Below are positions 17,001 to 25,087 of a stretch of 64,000 nucleotides of DNA, piece after piece; the stretch's first letter is position 1, and each line of letters begins with the position of its first letter. A program made the translations under genes and the position numbers. The stretch is from Haloarcula hispanica ATCC 33960. Its GTDB lineage: Archaea > Halobacteriota > Halobacteria > Halobacteriales > Haloarculaceae. The stretch is taken from assembly GCF_000223905.1 (NCBI RefSeq), contig NC_015948.1, positions 248,001 to 312,000 on the forward strand, written 5' to 3'. Under the pieces are notes generated by a model. The model was not told where the DNA came from. It searched no databases and saw only the letters and a program-made list of their open reading frames with translations.

Positions 17001-17459
17001 GTACTCGTCGATTGCATCCTGCTCGGCCTCGCTATAGGCCGTCTGGGGGACGGGAATGATGACCACGTCGTAGTCCGACAGCCCGTTCGCGGCCGAACTG
17101 TTCCACGAGGTCAGCCCGCCGGTCGTCGACCGTTTCGTGTCGACGTCGTACCCGCGTTCGCTGAGTCGGTTTGCGAACTTCGTGAACGTCGAGCCCTGAT
17201 GACTCCCGTCGATCAACACGTCGACGCCGGCACCGCTGTTGTTGAGATCGACGGAATCATCAGGAACCGGACAGCTCCCGTCGAGCTGACAGGTCGCCCC
17301 ACCAGCCGAAGCCGTCTGTGTTGCTGTCTGACTGTTCGCCGTTGCTAGCTCGTTTTGTTCGCTCGGTGCAGCAGCGGCGCTTCCGAGGAAGCCGGTGCTG
17401 ACAACCGACAAAACGAGTAGTACGCTGAGTAGTACTGGCCGTATGTGATTTCTATCCAT
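14004..17459 (-). CDS. Large secreted CehA/McbA-like PHP metallohydrolase with PGF-CTERM anchor
   Basis: A 1151-residue surface protein. A Sec signal peptide (about 1-31) is followed by a glutamine-amidotransferase-like region (about 75-330, with DYDVVIIPVPQ and NGGSLFVVGDW), a beta-rich middle, two carboxypeptidase-regulatory-like (CarboxypepD_reg) modules (about 600-770), and a PHP domain (about 775-1000) with HAHSSVSFD, ISDHNAIGG, QINHPGD and GVSDDH as metal ligands. A Thr/Glu/Ala-rich spacer leads to PGF, a hydrophobic helix and RRR, the PGF-CTERM signal cut by archaeosortase A. Many N-X-S/T sites suggest glycosylation. Substrate unknown; CehA-type relatives hydrolyse esters. The ATG at 17459 has a TATA box (AACTATATAG, reverse strand) 26 bases upstream, favouring it over the GTG at 17462. 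Confidence 0.85.
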   Translation of the reverse strand: MDRNHIRPVLLSVLLVLSVVSTGFLGSAAAAPSEQNELATANSQTATQTASAGGATCQLDGSCPVPDDSVDLNNSGAGVDVLIDGSHQGSTFTKFANRLSERGYDVDTKRSTTGGLTSWNSSAANGLSDYDVVIIPVPQTAYSEAEQDAIDEYVRNGGSLFVVGDWTSPLQGHAGKLNDITDPYGLHFNGESDKWLRNVQDPTNKTVEDYEWRVILHNTGRHPIMNNVDTVEYDGVSLNVTDTENGTQAPLLYGDSDTYEYTYSTTEKEYPRGERIVGAAATWDIGDNGRVVAFGSQKSLTTYLTDEWQAEHQQTDTRPFLFRTVKWLASSGHVERPDRPVAVTGEQIKGGETPANETIVLKNSEVAAAIGTETNGPFGTLPGGIYDANAYGLTTDQIGVAEFAFNNFGTWPNYESFERQNATGPNDAAVVTATGHVSTNPNVSVTTTYTLPANSSHIWINTTMENGGDQRLPVNDSERLQSGAALSSEGQSTWLPGSGRIEETRSPPVSADTLDQPWAALTGDRVSYGVWGGNGSFTSYTGSTTWIDPWLEHRLDPGETRSAEFALFVGEDGSSSATSEYYNQQQGTETGTVTGSIESTDNESVSQATVTASKGDRAFTYTVGSETGTYELELPAGEYTLTADASGFAASEPKSVTVSGGETTTADFDSLEGPAPVNVTATIDDEGEVSPADARITVLDGGTAVQTVYTRTTPAGTASFQLPPGNYTLVFNHGTGYIAEPVEKNISVTPGEKVSVNATFTEELDPSERNWVGIDPHAHSSVSFDGKTPIDNFVAIQKSAGVDAVFISDHNAIGGWGSMESQAAERDIMFIRSEEITTGDLGHFNPYPMHGEEMVDSDGTLVEFIEESRNRHNATVFQINHPGDRFVSLDSAPGQHEEYLPMVDAIEAYNGPYGESDAASVQGLFTLWNEGYEITATGVSDDHCSQCFPAKYGTARTRAYVEGPVTPEKWAQSVKDGHTYATYGPAVEFTVDDRMPGETVNTTAGSSVEASATVRNLDELAYAEVIRNGTTVSNVTLDGTNDTMSTDVDIDGNAWVAFRVVDEDGDRALTSPVWISTDQQAESGTDGNGESGGTTGTATPADTEGESAATAADDTATAESETTAASGPGFTAVVTLFALIGAALLATRRRT

Positions 17460-17801
17460 CACTTCCTGTACGGTATTGTGACTATATAGTTAAAATTTAT
17501 GATAGACGCACTGTTGCCGGATACTGACTGTTCTCCGTAACGAATGATCGACTTTCCCCCTGAGCTGTGGCCCGGACTTCGGGGATGGATGAACCCTCAG
17601 CTGTCCCCCAGTATCGCACCGCTTGGGCAGTATAAGACGGCTTTGGCGGACACACCTGGTCTGTCGGCCACACATTCCGACACACGGATTGTGGTAGCGA
17701 CGACGGCCCGACAGATCGCCCACAGGTCTGTCTCCGGCGGTGTCCGTGTCACAACCGGTACGTACCAGCTTTTAAGACCCGATGGGCGGAACTTCGGAGG
17801 T
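17460..17801. other. divergent intergenic region with two promoters
   Basis: On the reverse strand CTATATAG around 17481-17488 serves the PHP gene. On the plus strand CTTTTAAG (17769-17776) is about 27 bases before the nucleoside hydrolase ATG. Between them, 17530-17760 contains open frames in poor sequence context but nothing I can support as a gene, and no tRNA-like cloverleaf. Confidence 0.55.
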
Positions 17802-18728
17802 ATGTCACGCAAAGTCTTCTTTGATACGGACCCTGGCTGCGACGACGCGGTCATGCTGGCGATGGCGCTCGGTCACGATGCAATCGACGTTGTCGGTCTC
17901 TCGACTGTCTGCGGGAACACGACTATCGAGAACACGACGCGAAACGCCCACGCGATACTGGGCCTCGGTGGCTACGACGTTCCGGTGTCCCGGGGCTGTG
18001 GGCGTCCGCTCGTCGACGATCTCACGACCGCCGAGTGGATTCACGGCGAGAACGGGCTCCACGGCGACATCCCCGACGCCGACGGCGACACGCGGGACAT
18101 CCACGGGGCCGACGCAATCGTCGAAGCCGCCCACGAGTACGGGGACGAACTGACGATCGCAGCCGTCGGTCCGCTTCCGAATCTGGCGATCGCACTGGCC
18201 AAGGAGCCCCGGTTACCCGACCTCGTCGAGGACATCTATCTCATGGGTGGGGCGGCGATGACGACCGGGAACGTGACGCCGATGGCCGAGGCCAACTTCC
18301 ACAACGACCCCGCGGCGGCCAGCCGCGTCCTGCAGGACGCCAACACGCGGATGGTCGGCCTGGACGTGACCAACCGCGCCACCGTCTCCCCCGAGTTCAT
18401 CGAGGAGTTCCGCACGGCCGACGGCGTCCGCGGAACCATCGCCGAGTGGCTCGACTACCGACCCGACTCCGGGACCTACCCGCTGGCCGACGCACCGGCT
18501 ATCCACGACGCCGCCGTCGTCGCCGATCTCATCGACGAATCGGTACTCACCTTCGAGGAGTACCACATTGAGGTAGACACGACCGGCGGTCCCTGCCACG
18601 GGGCCGTCATCTGTGACGAGCACGGCACGACCGACAACGACCCCAACAATCGTGTCGCTGTCGACATCGACGTCGACCGATACCGGGACATCCTTGAGAC
18701 GGGCCTCCAAGCCTACGCGACGCAGTAG
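17802..18728 (+). CDS. Inosine-uridine-type nucleoside hydrolase
   Basis: A 308-residue protein whose N-terminal FFDTDPGCDDAVMLAMAL is the DTDPGxDD calcium-binding motif of the IUNH family. VGPLPNLAIAL and YLMGGAAMTTGNVTPMAEANFHNDPAAA are the other active-site blocks. It cleaves the N-glycosidic bond of ribonucleosides to give base and ribose. It has no signal peptide, so it acts in the cytoplasm. A frame continues upstream to 17544, but the ATG at 17802 has a TATA box 27 bases before it and begins exactly where the family begins. The next gene encodes an exported 5'-nucleotidase, suggesting a nucleotide salvage pair. Confidence 0.92.
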   Translation: MSRKVFFDTDPGCDDAVMLAMALGHDAIDVVGLSTVCGNTTIENTTRNAHAILGLGGYDVPVSRGCGRPLVDDLTTAEWIHGENGLHGDIPDADGDTRDIHGADAIVEAAHEYGDELTIAAVGPLPNLAIALAKEPRLPDLVEDIYLMGGAAMTTGNVTPMAEANFHNDPAAASRVLQDANTRMVGLDVTNRATVSPEFIEEFRTADGVRGTIAEWLDYRPDSGTYPLADAPAIHDAAVVADLIDESVLTFEEYHIEVDTTGGPCHGAVICDEHGTTDNDPNNRVAVDIDVDRYRDILETGLQAYATQ

Positions 18729-19041
18729 CGACCGCTTGCTGTGTCGGTTCTGCTATTACAACGCCCTGATAACACCCGTGAAACTGTCTTCGGGGCGAAA
18801 ATCCGATGAGCCGACAGCCTGAAGCCACGGAAACCAGACCACTGAGGCGCGGACTGCTCCACCGCTGCAGCACGAGTGTGTCCGAACTTGCGCTACTGTG
18901 CTATTGCCGACCGAATGCCAATATGGCACAAGTCTGTGATTCACTTTGTGCAATATTACCACACCAGCGTCTGTGTGGATTATTTGTTGTAGTTCCGTCA
19001 AATTAGCACCCAGCAAACATTTTATATAAACGTTCAATCTA
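18729..19041. promoter_or_regulatory. intergenic region ending in a strong TATA box for the 5'-nucleotidase gene
   Basis: About 310 bases with no supported gene. It ends in TTTATATAAA (19021-19030), the clearest TATA box in the window. Its centre is only 17 bases before the ATG at 19042 but 26 bases before an in-frame GTG at 19051, which bears on the start choice. Confidence 0.6.
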
Positions 19042-20730
19042 ATGTATGCTGTGTCACGAAGCAACAAAGAAGACCTAGAAGCCGCTTCAGCGGACCGATC
19101 GGAGAACGATACGACGAACACACCAGTCGACCGGCGGAAGTTCCTCTCGGCTACTGCTGCACTCGGCGTTGCGGGAATCGCCGGCTGTGCTTCCAGTTCC
19201 GACAACGGCACCGAGCAGACCGACGAAGCATCTACAGATGCTGAGGAGACCACGACCTCATCTGGCACGGCCGAGAGCACATCTGAACCTGCAACGGGCG
19301 AGGTGACGCTCGTCCACGACACCCACGTCCACGGCAGTTATGGCGACCTCGAAGAGGCGGCGAACATCGCTACCTACTTCGACCTGATGAATCAGATCGC
19401 GGACAACAACGACCACTCAATAAAGGTCGGATCCGGCGACGACCTGGCCACCTCTATTCTCTCCGCACAGTTCGACGGCAAACACATCGTCGACGCGTTC
19501 AATGAGGGCGGGCTGGAGTTCGACACGTTCGGGAACCACGACTTCGACAGAGGGCCGGACGTGTTGCGGGACCGCATTTCCGACAGCGAGTTCCAGTGGG
19601 TGAGCGCGAACGCCCGCAACGCACAAACGGGCGACGTGTTCGGCGCTGAACAGGGAGCGAGCCAGTACGAACTCGTTTCGGCCGGCGATGTGACTGTCGG
19701 GCTCACGGGCATAATCAACGTCGAAGCGCCGACGATCACCACCATGGGCGAGACGACGGAGGTCCCGGGCCTCGAAGCCCCGGTCGAGGAAGTCGTGACC
19801 GAAATGCGGGACGACGGCGCTGATCTTGTCGTCGTGCTGTCCCACGTGGCAAGCCCGGCCGCCGTCGAGCTCGCGGAGTCTGTCGACGGTATCGACGCCA
19901 TCGTCGGCGACCACGCCGCGACGTTCTCCGAGGAGCCCCAAGTCGTGAACGACACGGTGCTTTCCTTTGTTGACGACGAGTACGACTACCTCGGCGAACT
20001 GACGCTCACTGTCGAAGACGGGGAGCGAACCGACCACAGCCTGACGGTGTACGACACCGCTGCCGCGGTTGATGAGGGCCGCGTCGAACCGCACCCAGGT
20101 GTGTTCGAAGTCGCGGAAAGCTACGAAAGCAAGCTCAGCGACGAGCTCGACGTCGTCATCGGAGAGACAACCGTCCCACTCGATGCCCGCGAGGACACTG
20201 TGCGTTCCGAGGAGTCAAACTTCGGGAATTACATCGCCGATGCGCTCCGCAGCCACGGCAACGCGGACGTCGCAATCCAGAACGGTGGGGGTATCCGGAC
20301 CGACGAACTCTACCCCGAAGGGGACATCACGAGACGAATGGTCTACAGCGTCCTCCCGTTCGGGAACAACCAGGTGACCATCGAGGTCACCGGTGAAACG
20401 CTGGTCGAGGCACTGGAGCTCAGTTCGACCGGCGGGGGCGGATTCCTGCAGGTGAGCGGTATGCGCTACACATACGACCCGGACAAATCGAAGGGCGACC
20501 GCGTCACGGAGGTAACAGTCGGTGGTGAGCCACTCGACACCGAAGCGACCTACACCGTCGCAACGAACGGCTTCACCGCCACAGGCGGCGACAGCTACAC
20601 GATGTTCCAGGACGCCCCGAGGATTATCGACGCGAACGAGGGCGAACTGCTGTCGGTCATCGTCGAGGACGCAATCGAGGAGGACGGGACGATTTCGCCG
20701 TCGGTCGAAGGCCGAATCAAGACAGAGTAG
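19042..20730 (+). CDS. Tat-exported lipoprotein 5'-nucleotidase / 2',3'-cyclic phosphodiesterase family
   Basis: A protein of up to 562 residues. A twin-arginine signal (DRRKFLSATAALG) with lipobox AGC comes after about 30 residues. The N-terminal metallophosphatase domain shows HDTHVHG, GNHDFDRG and VVVLSHVASPA metal-site motifs; the C-terminal 5'-nucleotidase domain (about 370-560) has SNFGNYIADALR, NGGGIRTD and NGFTATGGDSYTMF. It should dephosphorylate nucleotides outside the cell, feeding nucleosides and phosphate to uptake. The TATA spacing suggests the true start may be the GTG at 19051 (559 residues). It follows the nucleoside hydrolase gene on the same strand but has its own promoter. 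Confidence 0.9.
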   Translation: MYAVSRSNKEDLEAASADRSENDTTNTPVDRRKFLSATAALGVAGIAGCASSSDNGTEQTDEASTDAEETTTSSGTAESTSEPATGEVTLVHDTHVHGSYGDLEEAANIATYFDLMNQIADNNDHSIKVGSGDDLATSILSAQFDGKHIVDAFNEGGLEFDTFGNHDFDRGPDVLRDRISDSEFQWVSANARNAQTGDVFGAEQGASQYELVSAGDVTVGLTGIINVEAPTITTMGETTEVPGLEAPVEEVVTEMRDDGADLVVVLSHVASPAAVELAESVDGIDAIVGDHAATFSEEPQVVNDTVLSFVDDEYDYLGELTLTVEDGERTDHSLTVYDTAAAVDEGRVEPHPGVFEVAESYESKLSDELDVVIGETTVPLDAREDTVRSEESNFGNYIADALRSHGNADVAIQNGGGIRTDELYPEGDITRRMVYSVLPFGNNQVTIEVTGETLVEALELSSTGGGGFLQVSGMRYTYDPDKSKGDRVTEVTVGGEPLDTEATYTVATNGFTATGGDSYTMFQDAPRIIDANEGELLSVIVEDAIEEDGTISPSVEGRIKTE

Positions 20731-21023
20731 CTACGAACATGGATTCGCTTGGCCGACCATGATTGTCTCGCCGCTGTGTGCGGCGTGTCCTACACTGGGC
20801 CGCATCGCCGTCGTGCGCTCTCTCGGCGTCGGTCGTCTGGCATCCCAGCGCCCGCCTTCCGTGCGATGGTTGTAGCCGGGTTCCGTCGTCTCGGCGGTAG
20901 CAGATTCTCTCCCGATGTGGCACTCTGGCCCGGAGTTGCATCTCGATCGTAGCTGACAGTACACGGCCAGGCCATGTCTGGCGTGAGAACTGTCATCTCC
21001 TCGCTGTGTCCCCGAGTAGCCCC

Positions 21024-22181
21024 CTACGTCCCGTCTCCGAGCGTGAGCGTCGTGTCGTCGAACTCCAGAAACGCAGTCTGGTAGCCGCGATGTCGCGCGA
21101 CCTGTGGCGGGGCCCCGACCGAAAGCGTCACGTCGTCACCCATCGCGATAGCAGGGAACGGGGCACCGTAATGATACCCCAGTTCGGGGTGAATGGCTGC
21201 CTTCAGTGGCTCGCGGACCTCCTCGCCGGCGTTGGCCACAGTTGCTCGGAGACCCATGAACGGGAGGGGATACTGGTTGTACGGCGTTCGAGCGGACACG
21301 GCGAGATACGGACCAGAGCTGTCGATTCCGGCCGGAGCCCTACGCAGCACCTGCACCACAAATTCCGCAGCACCACTTTCGATGATCCCGCCGTGTTCAC
21401 CCGGTAGCGACGCTGCATCCGCCAGCCTTCCGTCGGGCTGCATATCCGTCTCCATCGGTTCGAGCGCCCCCGCTTGTCCCGCCTCGTCGACGAACCGCTC
21501 GCGAATGTTGTTCGTGATGTCGGTTCTGAACAGCAGGTCGAACTCGGCGTCCACCGCGTCGGTGAACCGCCCGCGATACTCCCCTAACTGCCGCGCTGAG
21601 ACCGGGTCAAACGAGAGTTGCACCGTGTACTCTCCCTCCTCCGGAAACGCGACGTTGTCCCCGAAGTGTGGGCCCATCTGCTGGGACAGCATCGGCCACA
21701 GCGACTTTTCGGTCACACTGTCGCCGCTCGCGGCATCTCGAACCTCGACAGGCGGGCTACCCAGCGGGATGCGCTGGTTGTACTCCGGGTCCCACACGGT
21801 TGCCATGAGATGCAGTCCCTGCCCGTCCTCGATCTGTACGTAACTCTTCTCCTTGCCAGTTAGTATCCAGAAGTCGTGAAGCAGTGTATAGGACATCGCC
21901 ACCATATACGGTCCTACCTCCGCCATACCGACCATCCGCATCCCGTCTTGATGTGCCGGGATGTGCACTAATGGCCGTTCCTGGGCAGACGCTGTCGGGA
22001 GCTCATTTCCCCGTCCCTGTTCGGTTCCCTCGGGCGTCGATTCGGTACCGCCAGGTGCAGCCTCGGACGGGGTCTCGTCCGCGGCGTCATCCCCCGTTGC
22101 ACAGCCGGCGACACTCACCCCAAGTGCTACCCCGCTCGTAGCGATGAAGTCCCGGCGCGTCGGGTTTCTCCTGGGCGACAT
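21024..22181 (-). CDS. Tat lipoprotein with Tpd/P19-like iron-binding domain
   Basis: A 385-residue protein with signal TRRDFIATSGVALGVSVAGC, so anchored outside. Residues about 65-200 resemble the Fe2+ transport family of Tpd and P19: an early HIPAHQDGM, and LWPMLSQQMGPHFGDNVAFP (161-180), matching the family's PM...GPHYGxNV block, then GEYTVQLSF. Tpd/P19 bind iron or copper in the periplasm and work with Ftr1-type permeases. The C-terminal 180 residues have no assignment I can give; the length is about twice that of P19. It is downstream of the DyP-like gene with an 87-base gap on the same strand. No permease gene is adjacent. Confidence 0.72.
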   Translation of the reverse strand: MSPRRNPTRRDFIATSGVALGVSVAGCATGDDAADETPSEAAPGGTESTPEGTEQGRGNELPTASAQERPLVHIPAHQDGMRMVGMAEVGPYMVAMSYTLLHDFWILTGKEKSYVQIEDGQGLHLMATVWDPEYNQRIPLGSPPVEVRDAASGDSVTEKSLWPMLSQQMGPHFGDNVAFPEEGEYTVQLSFDPVSARQLGEYRGRFTDAVDAEFDLLFRTDITNNIRERFVDEAGQAGALEPMETDMQPDGRLADAASLPGEHGGIIESGAAEFVVQVLRRAPAGIDSSGPYLAVSARTPYNQYPLPFMGLRATVANAGEEVREPLKAAIHPELGYHYGAPFPAIAMGDDVTLSVGAPPQVARHRGYQTAFLEFDDTTLTLGDGT

Positions 22182-22268
22182 GGTATCCCTCTGCTCTCGG
22201 AAAGGATAAAAAACCTTGTCAGGGATAGACCGTCGCCGTCGTTCGGGCGGACTGTGGGGCCGGCTGGG

Positions 22269-23579
22269 TCACGACGGACGGGGGAACGAGCGTTTCGAGC
22301 GGGGCGGGAGCAAGTAGTTCCCGCGTCGAACCGTCGTAACGTATTGCAGTATCCCGTTGTTGTTCTTCGTACCGACGCCGCCGACATTCGCAACGTCGTC
22401 GCCGTTCATGGCGTTCCGGGTCCGGATAAAGTCCGTTATGCCCTCCTGAAGACTGAGGAAGTGTACTCCGGTTTGGCCATCGTCTACCGTCGCGAAATCG
22501 CGCCGGAGGAGCCGTGGGTCACCGCCCTCATCTCGTGTACGCGCGAGTTTCTGTGCGTGCCCGACCACTCCCTTCTCAAATGCGTCGTCCTCGACTCGGT
22601 CAGCGACGCCAGTCTCCGCTACGAGCGACGAATCACCGAGGTTGTCGCCCACGCCCTCGACCAGGTTCTTCGCTGCGTGCGTCGCCGAGAACATCTTGGC
22701 GACGCGCTGTTCCCGGGAGTCTTGGTTGTACCACTGTTCCAGTTCCGTGTGTAGCAGTGAGAGGTGTTGCGTGGTCCCGCCCGTGAACGGCCCCTCCGCG
22801 ATCGTTACGCTGTCTTCCGTCGCCTGATTCTGTCGAAACCCCGATTTGAAACCCATGAACAGCGGTGCATCTTCGGGGACCGCGCCGTCCGGAACGCCAT
22901 CCACGTCGTCGTGTTCCGCCGGGAGCCCCGCACCGATAAACCCTGTCCGTCGGTCGATCAAATCGACCGTCCCGTCTATGGTTTCGGTGACTTCGCTCCC
23001 GTTTGCGGTCTCCAGCTCACCGAACAGCGCTTGCTTGGCCTCCAGCACCGCCGAAGCGCGGTCGCTTGCCAGATGAACGAGGAGATCCGGGGTATCGAAC
23101 GACGGGTCCTCGAAAGGGGCCAGCGCCGCTGGCTGTGGCAGGTCGACCAACTCGGAGAGCGGTTCGTCATACCGGTCGAAGTACGCTGGGGAGTAGCCGA
23201 CAGTAAACAGAAGCCCGTCAGACCCCCACCGATACGTCTCCTCTAGCTCGCGAAACGCGTTCTCCGCTTGTGTCCGGTCGCCATCATTGACCGGTCCGTC
23301 GCCAACATAGTCGGCCAGCAACAACACATGGTGCCGAGCCGGCACCGGATTCCCGTGCTCGTCGGTTCGAGAGAACTCGTTCCACGCGTGCTGTCGACTC
23401 GGTAGTTCAGCCTCCGATTCGGTGCCAGCCGGCCGGTCTGTACCGCGGTCTGTCCCTCCCGCCTCCGTTGGCTGCCCCTCCAGGTCGAGGCAGGCTGCGA
23501 GCCCTGTCGACCCTCCGAGGGCGACGGCTGCGCGGAGCGTTTCCCGGCGGGTCAGGGTCCTGTCTCCGTCTGTCATCAA
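22269..23579 (-). CDS. Tat-exported DyP/EfeB-like haem peroxidase family protein
   Basis: A 436-residue protein with a twin-arginine signal (TRRETLRAAVALG) and lipobox-like AAC at residue 30. The layout follows dye-decolorising peroxidases: a block FMGFKSGFRQNQATED (about 242-257) at the place of the GFKDG motif, GPFTGGTTQHLSLL, a histidine at 341 in GHAQKLARTRDEG that fits the proximal haem ligand, and LLRRDFATVDDGQTGVHFLSLQ with the distal arginine. The catalytic Asp of GFKDG is Ser here. EfeB-type members take part in iron uptake, and the next gene encodes a Tpd/P19-like protein, so iron acquisition is the likely setting. Without a search I cannot exclude a haloarchaeal family that no longer acts as a peroxidase. 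Confidence 0.68.
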   Translation of the reverse strand: MMTDGDRTLTRRETLRAAVALGGSTGLAACLDLEGQPTEAGGTDRGTDRPAGTESEAELPSRQHAWNEFSRTDEHGNPVPARHHVLLLADYVGDGPVNDGDRTQAENAFRELEETYRWGSDGLLFTVGYSPAYFDRYDEPLSELVDLPQPAALAPFEDPSFDTPDLLVHLASDRASAVLEAKQALFGELETANGSEVTETIDGTVDLIDRRTGFIGAGLPAEHDDVDGVPDGAVPEDAPLFMGFKSGFRQNQATEDSVTIAEGPFTGGTTQHLSLLHTELEQWYNQDSREQRVAKMFSATHAAKNLVEGVGDNLGDSSLVAETGVADRVEDDAFEKGVVGHAQKLARTRDEGGDPRLLRRDFATVDDGQTGVHFLSLQEGITDFIRTRNAMNGDDVANVGGVGTKNNNGILQYVTTVRRGNYLLPPRSKRSFPRPS

Positions 23580-23728
23580 CTACTATCCGTTCGGACGATT
23601 CCGGCATAAGTATTCGCCTGGGACCCAACAGGACGACGCTCGGCGGCCTGTCCCCGCGAACGACGAGACGGCTCGCTACTGCGGCAGTCAAAACGGACGG
23701 AGTGCGCTTACCGGGAAAAACAGTGCCG

Positions 23729-24904
23729 CTATTCGTAGATGTGGACGCTCCCGGTGGTGTTGTCCTCGATGTAGTCCCAGTCGTACTCCACGCCCAGGCC
23801 GGGGCCGTCGGGGACGCTGACCGTCCCGTCGTCGTCGACGGCGTCCATCAGGTCGGAGTAGCCGCCCTCGTACACTGGCGGCTGGGTGTTCTGGCAGTCC
23901 GGGTGGACCAGCGCCATCTCGTAGTAGTTCGAGTTCCGGCAGGCGGCGATGCAGTGGCGCTGGGCGGGGCCGGGTGCGTGGAACTCCACGTCGAGGCCGT
24001 ACGCTTCGGCCATGCGAGCCACCTTGATCGCGCCGGTGATGCCTGCATCGTACTCGGGGTCGGCTCGGAGGAAGTCGGTTGCCTCGCTGGCGGCGAAGTC
24101 GGATTTGATCTCCAGTCCGCGGATGTGTTCAGTCTGGAGGATCGGCGTGTCGAGTTTCTGTGCCAGCTTCTTGTGGGCGTGCTGTGAGATACCGCCGTCG
24201 CGGAACGGGTCCTCGTACCAGAAGAAGCCCTGTTCATCGAGCGCCCGGCCCAGTTCCAGCGCGTCGGCGAACGTCTCCAGTTCGCAGGCGGGGTCGTGCA
24301 TCAGGTCCATCTCGTCGCCGACCGCTTCGCCGACGGCGTGGACTGCCTCGACTTCGCGGTCGAGACTTCGGGCGTCGTCGCCGCCGCCCCAGCCGTGAAT
24401 CTTGAAGCCGCCGAAGCCCTCGTCGCGGCACTCCTCGGCGAAGTCGGCGAAGGCCTCGGGCGAGTCCAGCCCGCCCGCGTCGTCGCCGTGGTACGTCGAC
24501 GCGTAGGTGGGGATACGCTCGCGGTAGGTCCCCAGCAGTTCGTGAATCGGTGCGTCGTAGTACTTGCCGGCGAAGTCCCACAGCGCGATGTCGATTGGGC
24601 CGATGCCCATCCGGTCGTACTTCCGGAGCGCGCGCTTGCATTCGGACCAGTGTTTCTCGCGTTTCAGCGGGTCCTTGCCGATGAGGTACTTCGCGATGAT
24701 GTTGTACTGGGCGGCTGCCGGCGAGTTCCCGCCGACGTACTCGCCCGTGATTCCCTCGTCAGTGTGAATCTGTACGCCGAACAGTTTCCGCGTGGTTGTC
24801 TCGCCCGGCGCATAGACCAGATTGAAGCCGTGCTTGTCGGTCCCGACGTCATTAAGGGGGTACTCGAACTCTCGGCTTTCGATCCTCGTTATCGTTGGCG
24901 ACAT
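23729..24904 (-). CDS. Enolase-superfamily sugar-acid dehydratase (probable xylonate dehydratase)
   Basis: A 391-residue member of the mandelate racemase/muconate-lactonising branch. The N-terminal capping domain is followed by the barrel with KIHGWG, MHDPACELETF, WYEDPFRDGG, TEHIRG and EFHAPGPAQRHC carrying the expected Lys, Asp/Glu metal ligands and general-base His. Haloferax xylonate dehydratase is in this superfamily, and the neighbours are a sugar dehydrogenase, a UlaG-like hydrolase and an aldehyde dehydrogenase, so conversion of xylonate (or arabinonate) to the 2-keto-3-deoxy acid is likely. The frame runs further upstream, but the ATG at 24904 has a TATA box about 29 bases before it and matches the family start. 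Confidence 0.82.
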   Translation of the reverse strand: MSPTITRIESREFEYPLNDVGTDKHGFNLVYAPGETTTRKLFGVQIHTDEGITGEYVGGNSPAAAQYNIIAKYLIGKDPLKREKHWSECKRALRKYDRMGIGPIDIALWDFAGKYYDAPIHELLGTYRERIPTYASTYHGDDAGGLDSPEAFADFAEECRDEGFGGFKIHGWGGGDDARSLDREVEAVHAVGEAVGDEMDLMHDPACELETFADALELGRALDEQGFFWYEDPFRDGGISQHAHKKLAQKLDTPILQTEHIRGLEIKSDFAASEATDFLRADPEYDAGITGAIKVARMAEAYGLDVEFHAPGPAQRHCIAACRNSNYYEMALVHPDCQNTQPPVYEGGYSDLMDAVDDDGTVSVPDGPGLGVEYDWDYIEDNTTGSVHIYE

Positions 24905-25087
24905 TTGCCGGACATACTGTGGTGGGGATATTAAAGCTACCCCGCGACAGATACGCCGTCTCTGTTTGAGCGGCCGACACAGCAGCCACCGGAACCACGG
25001 TCTCATACTGCCAGCTGTAAGTCTGTGAAGAATCTCGCCATCTCGGGGTGGCGAATATCTTGAAATAGTTACAGCCGGCAGTATCAC

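Noticed and set aside
17530-17800. Possible structured RNA or tRNA upstream of the nucleoside hydrolase
   Set aside because: Some short complementary stretches around CCTGAGCTG and CAGCTG occur, but no cloverleaf, anticodon arm or riboswitch core can be built.
20731-21023. Short frames between the 5'-nucleotidase and the Tpd/P19-like gene
   Set aside because: Several overlapping frames on both strands with no motif or promoter; this is a convergent gap and I see nothing supported in it.
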